Position numbers and translations under genes: made by a program. The notes below the pieces were generated by a model. The model was given only the letters and a program-made list of their open reading frames with translations, searched no databases and was not told the origin of the DNA. From an archaeon (GTDB lineage Archaea > Aenigmatarchaeota > Aenigmatarchaeia > QMZP01 > JAFGSV01), in the NCBI GenBank assembly GCA_028279705.1, contig JANQNF010000024.1, positions 236,257 through 300,256 of the forward strand: a stretch of 64,000 bases of DNA. The letters are read 5' to 3'. Shown here one piece after another: positions 17,189 to 24,392 of the stretch. Each line of letters starts with the position of its first letter. Within the stretch, counting starts at the first letter, position 1.

Positions 17189-18445
17189 TCATTTCTTTCC
17201 CTGTCGTATGGTAAGTGCCAGACCGGCACCGAGCAGGCAGGCTATCCCCGCCGGCATGAAGGCCATGAGGAATGATCCGGTCGTGTCCCTGACGAATCCG
17301 CCGAGCATCGGGCCAGCTATCCCGGCTATGCCGTATGCTGTGAATATGAACGGGTAGTTTGAACCCACGTTCTTCGTCCCGAACAGCCTGGACGTCATTA
17401 CAGGGAAAAGCGCGAAATTGCCGCCAAAATTAAAGCCTATGGCAGAGGCGTATATTGCAAGCATTACCGGAGTATTCGCGCCGTTGAACAGCGTGAGCAT
17501 GAGCAGTCCCTGCAGCAGACACATAAGGAATATGGCGAGCTTCGGACCTATGGTGTCGGATATTCTTCCCCAGGCTATCCTTCCGATTCCATTTAAGATA
17601 GCATACCATGCCATGGCCGTTCCCGCAGCAACACCTGCGGCTGCCACCTCCATGCCACCTGCCTGGAGTGCGTCAATTCCGAAAAGCTTGATGTTACCTA
17701 TGACCATGAGCCCTGCCATGCCGCTGAATATGAAGATTGCCCATGTGGTCCAGAATCCAATCTTCTTAAGCATCTGCTGCCAGATGATGTTCTCATTATC
17801 AGCACTCTTGCCATCTCCGGACTTCTCCTCTTTCATACCCTTTACCTTGTATCCCTTGGGAGGGTCAACCATCCAAATGGAGCCCACAATAACCATTGCA
17901 GCGAAAGCTATCCCGTAGTAGAGGAAGACTGTCTGGACGCCGAGGTTTTCGATGAGATTGAACCATTCTCCTGCGACCTTGACCCAGATTGTTGCACCGA
18001 ATCCGAATCCTGCCACGGCGAGTCCCGATATGAGACCCTTTCTGTCAGGGAACCATTTCATGCCAACCGAAATGGGAACAACATAAGCAAGACCTATTCC
18101 CGCACCGCCTACTATCCCTATCAGGACGAACTGCGCGATGAACGACGATCCGAAGAATGCGGCAAGTATGTACCCGGCCCCAAGCACCAATCCACCTGCC
18201 ATCGCCATCTTCCTGGGACCATATTTTTTCATCTTTATTCCAGAAAGAATCATGACGACCGCGAACGTGAAGAGTCCCGCTGAGAACACTGCCTGCGTTT
18301 CAGGTACAGAGAAACCATACGGAGCTTCGGTGAGCGCTTTTGTGAAAACTGACCATGCGTAGATCGCACCCAGTGCAAGTTGTATAAGCACTGCGCCAAT
18401 TACTACAAGCCACCTGTTGAAAGTCTTGTTTTCACCCATTCTCAA
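17189..18445 (-). CDS. MFS transporter, oxalate/formate antiporter (OFA) family
   Basis: A 418-residue membrane protein with 12 predicted transmembrane helices. The N-terminal LGAIYAWSVFTKALTE is the OFA-family hallmark (GxxYAWSVF), and the loop 2-3 motif KYGPRKMAMAGG and central cytoplasmic loop (about 190-215) fit the major facilitator fold. OFA members move small carboxylates such as oxalate, formate or pyruvate; the actual substrate cannot be read from sequence. A minus-strand TATA (CTTTATAAG, near 18484-18492) lies about 40 nt upstream. The gene stands alone. Confidence 0.85.
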   Translation of the reverse strand: MRMGENKTFNRWLVVIGAVLIQLALGAIYAWSVFTKALTEAPYGFSVPETQAVFSAGLFTFAVVMILSGIKMKKYGPRKMAMAGGLVLGAGYILAAFFGSSFIAQFVLIGIVGGAGIGLAYVVPISVGMKWFPDRKGLISGLAVAGFGFGATIWVKVAGEWFNLIENLGVQTVFLYYGIAFAAMVIVGSIWMVDPPKGYKVKGMKEEKSGDGKSADNENIIWQQMLKKIGFWTTWAIFIFSGMAGLMVIGNIKLFGIDALQAGGMEVAAAGVAAGTAMAWYAILNGIGRIAWGRISDTIGPKLAIFLMCLLQGLLMLTLFNGANTPVMLAIYASAIGFNFGGNFALFPVMTSRLFGTKNVGSNYPFIFTAYGIAGIAGPMLGGFVRDTTGSFLMAFMPAGIACLLGAGLALTIRQGKK

Positions 18446-18661
18446 AACAACTCTGTTTTTTTGTTAGTTTTTAGTCCGCGAGGCTTATAAAGTTTTCACG
18501 ATTGCAGGGCTTACTTTACTATACCCGGTCCCCATTATGGAACTTCTTCCATTCATATACAAGTGACCCTGAATAAATTTCTGCGAAGAAATCTGCGAAT
18601 TGTTTCGTTTCAGGCTTTTACATAGAGAGCCGCTGTTCTTACCTCACTTGTAGGTCGTTTA

Positions 18662-19033
18662 CTAGCCGCTTCCAGTCAGGAGAAGGTTTTCGGGGAGCAC
18701 ATTTTCAGAACCAGGGAACATCTGCCTGAAGTCTGACACCATGGTCACTGCCACGTAAATGAACAGTATGAACAATATGCAGAACACGACGAGCGCTATT
18801 ATAATCTTGGTACGACCGCCACTCTTCTTTTCTTCACCCTTTTCTGCGTTCACTGCAGGCGGTTGCCCCGCTACAGGTCCGGGCCTGACAGGCGCTCCCT
18901 GGGCAGCTTCGACACCTTCAGCTATCGCCTCTTCGGGCCAGCCGCTTTTCCTGAGGGTACTTTTTATGCCTTCTATTGCCACCCCTTTCTTCAGGTTGCT
19001 CTTTACGTATTCAACAACTTGCGGGTCTGCCAT
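18662..19033 (-). CDS. Small membrane protein following a secretion ATPase
   Basis: A 123-residue protein. Residues 1-45 form a small helical domain (VVEYVKSNLKKGVAIEGI, STLRKSGWPEEAI) of a kind seen at the N-terminus of many DPANN membrane proteins. A Pro/Gly-rich linker and one transmembrane helix (IIIALVVFCILFILFIYVAV) follow. It lies 9 nt downstream of the secretion ATPase in an apparent CBS-ATPase-membrane operon and could be an accessory or pilin-like subunit; that is inference. Confidence 0.6.
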   Translation of the reverse strand: MADPQVVEYVKSNLKKGVAIEGIKSTLRKSGWPEEAIAEGVEAAQGAPVRPGPVAGQPPAVNAEKGEEKKSGGRTKIIIALVVFCILFILFIYVAVTMVSDFRQMFPGSENVLPENLLLTGSG

Positions 19034-19042
19034 TAAACATCC

Positions 19043-20611
19043 TCATGAATCTTCCTTGACCCTCTCCAACACGGACTTCGGGTCAGCGTAGTATTCTGAC
19101 ACCAGTTTACCGACTTCGTTTATGTCGTTTATGCCCTTCTCTGTCATCCATTCAAGTATCTTCTTCTTCTCTGCCAGATTCTTTGCAAGGTCCTCGTCAT
19201 CCATTCCCGTGAAAAGCTTGATGTCATTTAGCACGCGGTGGGACTTGCCCCACTGCATTATCTGGTCCTTACTCGGTATCCACCTGAACACGGTGTTAAG
19301 TTCTATCCTCATCTCTTCCATACCTCCTGATGAAATGAGCTCGCTTACCTCAAGAAGCCTCCTGACGTTCCTTCTCCTGTCCCTGTGCATGACAGCGATC
19401 AACTGAAGCGATGCAAGCATGGTCTGGGGTATGTTTATCGGCGGGTTTACAAGCCTCCTGAACGTCTCCTCTGCAGTGTTTGCGTGCAGCGTTGAATATA
19501 CGGAGTGTCCCGTGTGTATGGCCTCGAAAAGCACTTCAGCTTCCCTGCTTCTCCTTATTTCACCCACAAGCACCCTGTCAGGCCTCATCCTAAGCGAGTT
19601 TATCATAAGATCCAGCATGCTGACTTCTCCCTTGCCCTCGGGGTTTGGCGGCCTTGTCGTCAGCGGCACCCAGTGCATGAATTTTGGCAGCTGCAGTTCC
19701 CTTGTCTCCTCAATGGAAATTACCCTGTGGTTTGGCGGTATGAACGACGTGAGCACGTTTAGCAGGCTGGTCTTTCCGCTTGCCGTTCCTCCCGCTACGA
19801 CTATGTTGAGCTCGTACTGTATGGCAAGCCACAAGAATGCGGCAACGTCAGATGTCAGCGTTCCCTCCCTTATGAAGTCGGTTATTGCCCACGGCCTCCT
19901 TGCAAACTTCCTCACAGTAAGAGTGTTTCCGTTTGAAGATATCGGAAAGAGCGTCGCATTCGCCCTGTCACCCGAAGTCATGTAAGCGTCCATGAGCGGC
20001 TCGAGGTTCGTTATCTGCGTTCCTACTCTCCTTCCTATGAGCGCTGCGTAGTTGTAGGTCGTGGTCTCAGACGGCAGGTATATGTTCGTCTTAAGCCACC
20101 CAAGTTTCATGTGGTATGCCCACAGCGAATCCTTGGAAGAATTGATGACGACCTCCTCGACGTTCTTGTCCTGAAGCAGCATCTCTATTATGCCCAGCCC
20201 AAGTGAATTGTGCATGAGTATGCCGGCAAGCGTCCTCTGCTTCTTTATCGAGAGATGGGGCATGTCGTCTCTTACCATGCCAAACGCCTTTGAAAGGAAC
20301 TTCTCCCGAAGATCCTTCATCTCATCCGGGCCCAGCACTTCACCGAATGGTATCACGGTCTCCTCTATCATCCTCTCCCTTATGTTGTCAAGTACAGCGT
20401 TTGTAGCTGGCTCTATCTCCGGCACTTCAATCTTGTATATGGGCACGTATTCGTTTGGCTCCCATGATATCGTGACAACCGCGGGGACGCCGTCGTACTC
20501 GAAATCGTACTTTCCTATCACCTTGGTCTTGCTCACGTTTACTGCGGCCACTTCTCCTATATCCTCGTTTTTCTTGACATTGTCTTTCAAGACCTTACTT
20601 TTTCTTGTCAT
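19043..20611 (-). CDS. Type II/IV secretion system ATPase (GspE/PilT/FlaI superfamily)
   Basis: A 522-residue protein with an N-terminal domain preceding the RecA-like core. Walker A is GGTASGKT (274-281), the Asp box is RVISIEETRELQLP (about 296-309), Walker B-like is RVLVGEIRRSREAEVLFEAI and the His box is HTGHSVYSTLHA. This is the archaeal family that powers archaellum, pilus or secretion assembly at the membrane. No FlaJ/TadC-like partner is in the window. Its start overlaps the upstream CBS gene by 17 nt, indicating translational coupling. Confidence 0.92.
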   Translation of the reverse strand: MTRKSKVLKDNVKKNEDIGEVAAVNVSKTKVIGKYDFEYDGVPAVVTISWEPNEYVPIYKIEVPEIEPATNAVLDNIRERMIEETVIPFGEVLGPDEMKDLREKFLSKAFGMVRDDMPHLSIKKQRTLAGILMHNSLGLGIIEMLLQDKNVEEVVINSSKDSLWAYHMKLGWLKTNIYLPSETTTYNYAALIGRRVGTQITNLEPLMDAYMTSGDRANATLFPISSNGNTLTVRKFARRPWAITDFIREGTLTSDVAAFLWLAIQYELNIVVAGGTASGKTSLLNVLTSFIPPNHRVISIEETRELQLPKFMHWVPLTTRPPNPEGKGEVSMLDLMINSLRMRPDRVLVGEIRRSREAEVLFEAIHTGHSVYSTLHANTAEETFRRLVNPPINIPQTMLASLQLIAVMHRDRRRNVRRLLEVSELISSGGMEEMRIELNTVFRWIPSKDQIMQWGKSHRVLNDIKLFTGMDDEDLAKNLAEKKKILEWMTEKGINDINEVGKLVSEYYADPKSVLERVKEDS

Positions 20612-21272
20612 GCTTGTCCCCCTTGATTATCGATATCTTCGGATCGCCTATCGGCGGGTAATGCATTTTCACAAGCTTGTAATCTTCCAGTATCCTTCCC
20701 CATTTCTCTATCCTTTCCGTATCCACACCGAATTCCTTTGCCGCTTCCTTCATCCTCACCGAGCCCTTCTCCTTGACGTGCGAAAGCAGAAGGTCTATGT
20801 TGGTCTTGAGCGTCTTCTCGTCCGTCTCAAGCTCCATCTTCCTCATTGCAGGATGCTCTGTCAGGTACTCCGAGACCACACTCACTACGTCTGCTCTGGT
20901 TATTATCCCTACAAGCTTTCCTTTGTCTATTACGGGTAACCTGTTTATGTCCTTCTCGTCCAGGAGTTTTATGACTTTTGCAAGGCTGTCACCTGAGCTT
21001 ACTGAGATGACCTTCTTTGTCATGAACTGGTTGGCCTTCATCGAAGCCTTGTTCTTCATAGCCTTGTCCTCATTTTCTATCATGGTGACCATGTGCTTCT
21101 CTGATACGAATTCCATGATATCTGATTCGCTTATCAGGCCGACTACCTTGTCGCCTTCGGCTACCGGGGCACCACTTATCTCCTTCTCGGCCAGAAGCCC
21201 GACTATGTCGTAAAAAGTATCGTTAGGATTGATGGTCACCACGTCCTTGACCATTATGTCTTTTACTTTCAT
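20595..21272 (-). CDS. Tandem CBS-domain protein with helix-turn-helix tail
   Basis: A 225-residue protein with two CBS domains: IMVKDVVTINPNDT to about 55 plus GLISESDIMEF, then MTKKVISVSSGDS with LPVIDKGKLVGIITRADVV. The C-terminal domain (about 150-225) looks like a small winged helix (MKEAAKEFGVDTERIEKWGR, LEDYKLVKMHYPP). CBS pairs bind adenosine nucleotides, so this may sense nucleotide state and act on the downstream secretion ATPase, whose start lies inside this gene. That link is inferred from coupling only. Confidence 0.85.
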   Translation of the reverse strand: MKVKDIMVKDVVTINPNDTFYDIVGLLAEKEISGAPVAEGDKVVGLISESDIMEFVSEKHMVTMIENEDKAMKNKASMKANQFMTKKVISVSSGDSLAKVIKLLDEKDINRLPVIDKGKLVGIITRADVVSVVSEYLTEHPAMRKMELETDEKTLKTNIDLLLSHVKEKGSVRMKEAAKEFGVDTERIEKWGRILEDYKLVKMHYPPIGDPKISIIKGDKHDKKK

Positions 21273-21369
21273 GTATAACAGTTAATAATTGTTTTCACTC
21301 TCCTTTAAATTAGACGCTTCCTGCTCATTGGGACATTACAAATTTAACAACAGGATGGCATTACTAGTT

Positions 21370-21927
21370 ATGATAATCGGACTTACCGGAAAGAGGGGAA
21401 CCGGCAAGGATACGGTCGCTGAACACCTCTCAGAAAAGCATGGTTTTCACATGCTCGACTTCACAAGGGACGTGCTGAAGCCCATACTGGAAGAGCAGGG
21501 AAAGGAAGTCACCCGCGACAACCTCATAGATCTTGCCATGGATGGCAGGAAGAATGCGCACAACGGCATATGGGCAGAGAAGCTCTGTGATCTCATAAAG
21601 CGCGAGGGTGAAGGAAAGTACACGATTTCCGGTATACGCTTCGTCGAGGAAGTCGAAGTGTTCAGGAAATTTATGGGAGAAGGTTTCGTGCTCGTTTCTG
21701 TCATCTGCGACGACAATATCCGCTACGAGCGTTGCAGGGAGCGCGGGACAAAGGGCGAAGGTGCAATGAGCTTTGACGAGTTCATGGAAAGGGAGGAAAG
21801 ACCAACCGAACAGGCCATACTGAAGACAATGGAGATGTCAAACTTTGCCGTGGACAACAGTGGGAGCCAGGAAGAACTGTTCTTGGAAGTTGACAAAATC
21901 GTGGCTAAGCTTTTAAAAGAAAATTGA
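21370..21927 (+). CDS. P-loop kinase-like protein (adenylate/dephospho-CoA kinase-related)
   Basis: 185 residues from the ATG at 21370. The protein begins MIIGLTGKRGTGKDT, a Walker A loop at the very N-terminus as in archaeal AAA-type nucleotide kinases and dephospho-CoA kinase-like proteins. A lid-like RYERCRERGTKGEGAMSFDE and a terminal NSGSQEEL motif resemble UPF0200-type archaeal proteins. An upstream in-frame ATG at 21355 is possible. The phosphate acceptor is unknown. It ends 19 nt before the tRNA-Thr gene. Confidence 0.75.
   Translation: MIIGLTGKRGTGKDTVAEHLSEKHGFHMLDFTRDVLKPILEEQGKEVTRDNLIDLAMDGRKNAHNGIWAEKLCDLIKREGEGKYTISGIRFVEEVEVFRKFMGEGFVLVSVICDDNIRYERCRERGTKGEGAMSFDEFMEREERPTEQAILKTMEMSNFAVDNSGSQEELFLEVDKIVAKLLKEN
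21910..21919 (+). promoter_or_regulatory. TATA element of tRNA-Thr
   Basis: CTTTTAAAAG is centred about 32 nt before the tRNA 5' end at 21947. It overlaps the end of the kinase-like gene. Confidence 0.45.
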
Positions 21928-21946
21928 TGATATTATTACTCACCGC

Positions 21947-22069
21947 GCCTCGGTGGCTCAATGGCAGAGCGGCGGTCTTGTACCGGTTTTCCGGAAGTTT
22001 GTCAGAAAAAGCGTCAACGGAAAGTCGCAAGAGAACCGCAGGTTGAGGGTTCAACTCCCTCCCGAGGCT
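21947..22069 (+). tRNA. tRNA-Thr(UGU) with a 51-nt intron; apparent integration target
   Basis: Acceptor GCCTCGG/CCGAGGC, discriminator T at 22069 (usual for archaeal tRNA-Thr), D-arm GCTC/GAGC, anticodon stem GCGGT/ACCGC and T-arm GAGGG/CCCTC. Exon 1 is 21947-21982, the intron 21983-22033 at position 37/38, exon 2 22034-22069. The bulge-helix-bulge is exact: exon CTTG pairs with intron CAAG, bulges TA^C and AG^A. The mature loop CTTGTAA gives anticodon UGU. The last 13 bases, CCTCCCGAGGCTT with the following T, recur downstream at 23513-23525, as expected for an attachment site. Confidence 0.94.
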
Positions 22070-22097
22070 TAATTGCTCGCTTGATATCGGTTTTGAT
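22057..22097 (+). repeat. Left junction of the tRNA-Thr cassette array (tRNA 3' end plus P' arm)
   Basis: The tRNA 3' end CCCTCCCGAGGCTT (22057-22070) is followed by CGCTTGATATCGGTTTTGAT (22078-22097). The same order, CCCTCCCGAGGCTT then TTTGATATCGTTTTGAT, recurs at 23512-23562, and a weaker GGCTTT...CGCTTGATATG at 25213-25236. This is the arrangement expected of an attL-type junction; no integrase is present to prove it. Confidence 0.6.
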
Positions 22098-22159
22098 GAT
22101 TTTTGGGTGAGGAGTTGAACCTAAACACCGTTTAAAAAACTTTCATTTAAACCTATCTA

Positions 22160-22801
22160 ATGCCAAATAATGAACTGAGAGACAGATGGAATTACCTGAC
22201 AACAAATGCTGTAAATTTTGGTGGTTGGGTGCCAGAATACGTGTCGGATCAATTAAATAATTATTTTGATAAGAACATCGACGGAAAAAATATAGATTTA
22301 TGCTGCGGTTTTTATCCACATGTTAAAGGTTCTATCGGTGTTGATATCAGCCCATTAGCACTGAAAGGTGTAGAAATAATAGGAGAAAGAGAGGGAAGGG
22401 AATATCTAGAGACAATTGAATATAATTTTAACGATATAGAAAACGGATCAAAACTGCCATTTGCAGATTCTGAATTTGATTGTGCTACTATGATAGCTGG
22501 GTGGAACTACATAAAATCTATTGAAAGTCTTATAGAAGAAGTTGACAGAATAGTAGTTCCTAGCGGACATTTTTATGTAGCTCAGCATCTAAATGGGGCA
22601 GCCTGGAAAGAAGACTCGTTTAGAGAAGACAGTGCAGCTAAAATTGTAAATCAGTTCAGAAGGCTAGGTTATTCCATGAAAGTAGAGAGAGCCAGTGATG
22701 TAACAAATGTTGTCGTTGTTAATTTAGAAAAAAATCAAAACGATTTAGAACCTTCAGTTGTTTGGGTTGGTAAAAATAAAAACATCCTCAAACAACTATA
22801 A
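22160..22801 (+). CDS. Class I SAM-dependent methyltransferase-like protein, island cargo
   Basis: A 213-residue protein with a divergent SAM motif I (NIDLCCGFYPHVKGSIGVDIS, about 54-74), an acidic motif II region and a post-motif hydrophobic strand (EFDCATMIAGWNYI). A later RIVVPSGHFYVAQH strand matches the Rossmann methyltransferase topology. The substrate is unknown. It is clearly AT-richer than the housekeeping genes on either side and lies alone between the tRNA-Thr junction and the next repeat copy. This marks it as probable mobile cargo. Confidence 0.65.
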   Translation: MPNNELRDRWNYLTTNAVNFGGWVPEYVSDQLNNYFDKNIDGKNIDLCCGFYPHVKGSIGVDISPLALKGVEIIGEREGREYLETIEYNFNDIENGSKLPFADSEFDCATMIAGWNYIKSIESLIEEVDRIVVPSGHFYVAQHLNGAAWKEDSFREDSAAKIVNQFRRLGYSMKVERASDVTNVVVVNLEKNQNDLEPSVVWVGKNKNILKQL

Positions 22802-22806
22802 ACCAA

Positions 22807-22855
22807 CCCGAGGAGTTGCAATTCAGTTCCTGTGCCTTCTGCTTAAATTCTTCCG
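22807..22855 (+). repeat. Cassette-array repeat copy 1
   Basis: The core GTTGCAATTCAGTTCCT is at 22815-22831, starting 14 nt after the methyltransferase stop. The right side GCTTAAATTCTTCCG matches copy 4 (25943-25957) at 14 of 15 positions. It overlaps the last codons of the convergent toxin gene. Confidence 0.7.
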
Positions 22856-23121
22856 TATTTTCGATGTGCCTGTTCTGCGGTCAGGAATTCAGTCACCTTC
22901 ACTAGCTTATTTTCAATATCGATGACGTAGAAAAATCTATAACTTGCAGCTCTCAACCTGTAAACGGACTTTGCAGTCCCCTTTATTTCCTTTTTGTCCT
23001 TTCCGTCCGGGAACGGATCAGTTTTCAGACTCTTCAGTTTTCTTTTGAGATTTTCAGCTTCCTTTTTTGGATAATTGTGTATTCTTTCAGATATGCCAAT
23101 CTCCACGAGAAGCTTGAACAT
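22843..23121 (-). CDS. RelE/ParE-family toxin (probable mRNA interferase)
   Basis: A 92-residue basic protein with the RelE-fold pattern: an N-terminal helix ERIHNYPKKEAENLKRKL, a central LKTDPFP element, then strands KGTAKSVYRLRAASYRFFYVIDIENKLVKV. The YRLRAASYRFFYVID segment matches the usual RxGxYRxxYxI motif of ribosome-dependent mRNA interferases. The antitoxin gene lies immediately upstream with no gap (TGA directly followed by ATG). As part of a toxin-antitoxin pair it probably stabilises the island; this is inference. Confidence 0.82.
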   Translation of the reverse strand: MFKLLVEIGISERIHNYPKKEAENLKRKLKSLKTDPFPDGKDKKEIKGTAKSVYRLRAASYRFFYVIDIENKLVKVTEFLTAEQAHRKYGRI

Positions 23122-23319
23122 TCAATCGAACTCCACAAACTTCCCTTCTTCTGCTATTTTGTGATGGGCATCTACAATTGTGTCTATTTTTTTCATCCTC
23201 ACGTGCTCCTCGATAAGTCTGCGGATTAACGTATCGTACGTGTCTGCCATAGTCCCCACACTCTTCAGCTTTTCCTGCGTTGATTTGGTCAACTGGATAG
23301 TAGTCGTTTCCATGAACAT
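23122..23319 (-). CDS. Antitoxin partner of the RelE-like toxin
   Basis: A 65-residue protein with an N-terminal ribbon-helix-helix-like segment (TTIQLTKSTQEKLKSVG, then DTYDTLIRRLIEEHV). An extended acidic C-terminus (IAEEGKFVEFD) would wrap the toxin. Gene order antitoxin then toxin and the zero-gap junction are typical of such pairs. RHH antitoxins usually bind their own promoter; the upstream AT-rich DNA at 23320-23360 would hold it. Confidence 0.78.
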   Translation of the reverse strand: MFMETTTIQLTKSTQEKLKSVGTMADTYDTLIRRLIEEHVRMKKIDTIVDAHHKIAEEGKFVEFD

Positions 23320-23483
23320 ATAATGACTATAGTTATTTATAAATATTATATATGGTGTATAGACTTGTAAGAGTTGAAATTTCCCTGAAAAAGTTATGTA
23401 CTACATTTGTGCAAAGATAACATTTATGTACTACACTGAATTGAAGCTATTAAACTTTCGAAACCAATTATTGACAAGAAATA

Positions 23484-23562
23484 TCCCACGGAGTTTCAAT
23501 TCAGTTCCTTTGCCCTCCCGAGGCTTTGACATTTTCTAAAAGTCCGTTTGATATCGTTTTGA
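23484..23562 (+). repeat. Cassette-array repeat copy 2, most complete (P-O-P')
   Basis: The core GTTTCAATTCAGTTCCT (23492-23508) is followed by TTGCCCTCCCGAGGCTTT, which contains the tRNA-Thr 3' end exactly. The arm TTTGATATCGTTTTGAT (23546-23562) then matches the sequence after the real tRNA. It carries all three parts seen separately at the other copies, as expected for a junction between two tandem elements. Confidence 0.72.
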
Positions 23563-23568
23563 TTAAAA

Positions 23569-23592
23569 TGTTCAACTCCTCACGTGAGGCTC
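23569..23592 (+). repeat. Degenerate tRNA-Thr T-arm/acceptor remnant
   Basis: TGTTCAACTCCTCACGTGAG followed by GCTC aligns with the tRNA-Thr segment GTTCAACTCCCTCCCGAGGCT with a few substitutions. It lies just right of repeat copy 2. Confidence 0.45.
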
Positions 23593-23659
23593 GTTACAAA
23601 AATCCTGAGGGGTTGACCCAATTATTTCAATCATTCAGAATGCAATTTATATTATTTCA

Positions 23660-23881
23660 ATGCCATATCGACTTATGACAAATGGATGTGGTTCTTGTGA
23701 TTGCGGTGGAGACTGTAACAATATCCCATCGAATAGGATGTGCCAATTAACTAAAGATGCTCATAAATTCGATATAGAAAAAGTTAAGAAATTAACATCT
23801 AAACCTAAATTCATCTGTAAGTGTTGTGGAAGAACGGCAAATGATAAAGAAAATTTGTGCAGCCCCGTTTCATTAATATAG
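23660..23881 (+). CDS. Small Cys-rich metal-binding protein, island cargo
   Basis: A 73-residue protein with ten cysteines in two groups: GCGSCDCGGDC at the N-terminus and FICKCCGRTANDKENLC at the C-terminus. The second element (CK-C-CGR-A-ENLC) resembles a small zinc or iron-binding module found as stand-alone proteins in anaerobes and archaea. The gene is AT-rich and lies between repeat copies. Function unknown. Confidence 0.6.
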   Translation: MPYRLMTNGCGSCDCGGDCNNIPSNRMCQLTKDAHKFDIEKVKKLTSKPKFICKCCGRTANDKENLCSPVSLI

Positions 23882-23932
23882 CATCATTCGATCGCTACCT
23901 TTTGTCCCGCTCCTCAACGTTTTCATGACGGG

Positions 23933-23950
23933 CCCTCCAGAGGCTCTCTT
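23933..23950 (+). repeat. Degenerate tRNA-Thr 3'-end remnant
   Basis: CCCTCCAGAGGCTC within this stretch differs from the tRNA-Thr end CCCTCCCGAGGCTT at two of 14 positions. It falls in the gap between two small cargo genes. A chance match is possible. Confidence 0.35.
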
Positions 23951-24010
23951 GATTTATAGCTCATTCAGACTATTTTCATTTATGATGCGTTTGTCAGCTT
24001 TGATTCTTAA

Positions 24011-24289
24011 GTGGCACTGTACAATTATAACGTGGATAACATGTGCTTCAACTTTGAGAAATTGTTCAAGAGCTGCATGAAAGAGAAGTTTAAGAAGAAG
24101 GAATCTAACAAATGCGAATCCCATGGCCATGGCTGTGGCGGAGTTTTCTACGGCCTTGGTTTCCTTGCTGCCCTGATATACTACTGGAGCACTTCTGCGA
24201 CCTTCCTTGAAGGAGTCATAGGGTTCTTCAAAGCACTTCTTTGGCCAGCCTTCCTTGTATACCAGCTTCTGGTATTCATCGGGGCTTAG
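24011..24289 (+). CDS. Small Cys/His-containing membrane protein
   Basis: 92 residues if started at the GTG; an ATG at 24041 (MCFNFEKLFKSC) would give 82. The soluble N-terminus has Cys and His residues (KCESHGHGCGG). Two hydrophobic segments follow (VFYGLGFLAALIYYW and VIGFFKALLWPAFLVYQLLV). The ALLWPAFLVY-x-LL ending is a recognisable pattern in small archaeal membrane proteins of unknown role. A truncated second copy of the C-terminus lies just downstream. Confidence 0.6.
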   Translation: MALYNYNVDNMCFNFEKLFKSCMKEKFKKKESNKCESHGHGCGGVFYGLGFLAALIYYWSTSATFLEGVIGFFKALLWPAFLVYQLLVFIGA

Positions 24290-24306
24290 AAGAAGTGCCT
24301 TAAAAT

Positions 24307-24363
24307 GTGCTCCTCTTACCGGCTTTCCTCGTCTACGAACTTCTTAAGGTCCTTGGCGTGTAA
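24307..24363 (+). pseudogene. Truncated duplicate of the small membrane protein C-terminus
   Basis: This frame reads VLLLPAFLVYELLKVLGV and then TAA, paralogous to the upstream gene's end WPAFLVYQLLVFIGA. An in-frame TAA lies directly upstream (24301-24303), so only about 18 codons survive. The simplest reading is the 3' remnant of a tandem duplicate or of a related gene lost in a rearrangement. Confidence 0.6.
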
Positions 24364-24392
24364 GAAAAGTAATAACAGTCGTTGACTTCTTT

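Noticed and set aside
18446-18661. Direct repeat TCTGCGAA twice (near 18580-18600)
   Set aside because: It is short, with only two copies and no link to a promoter or structure; probably chance.
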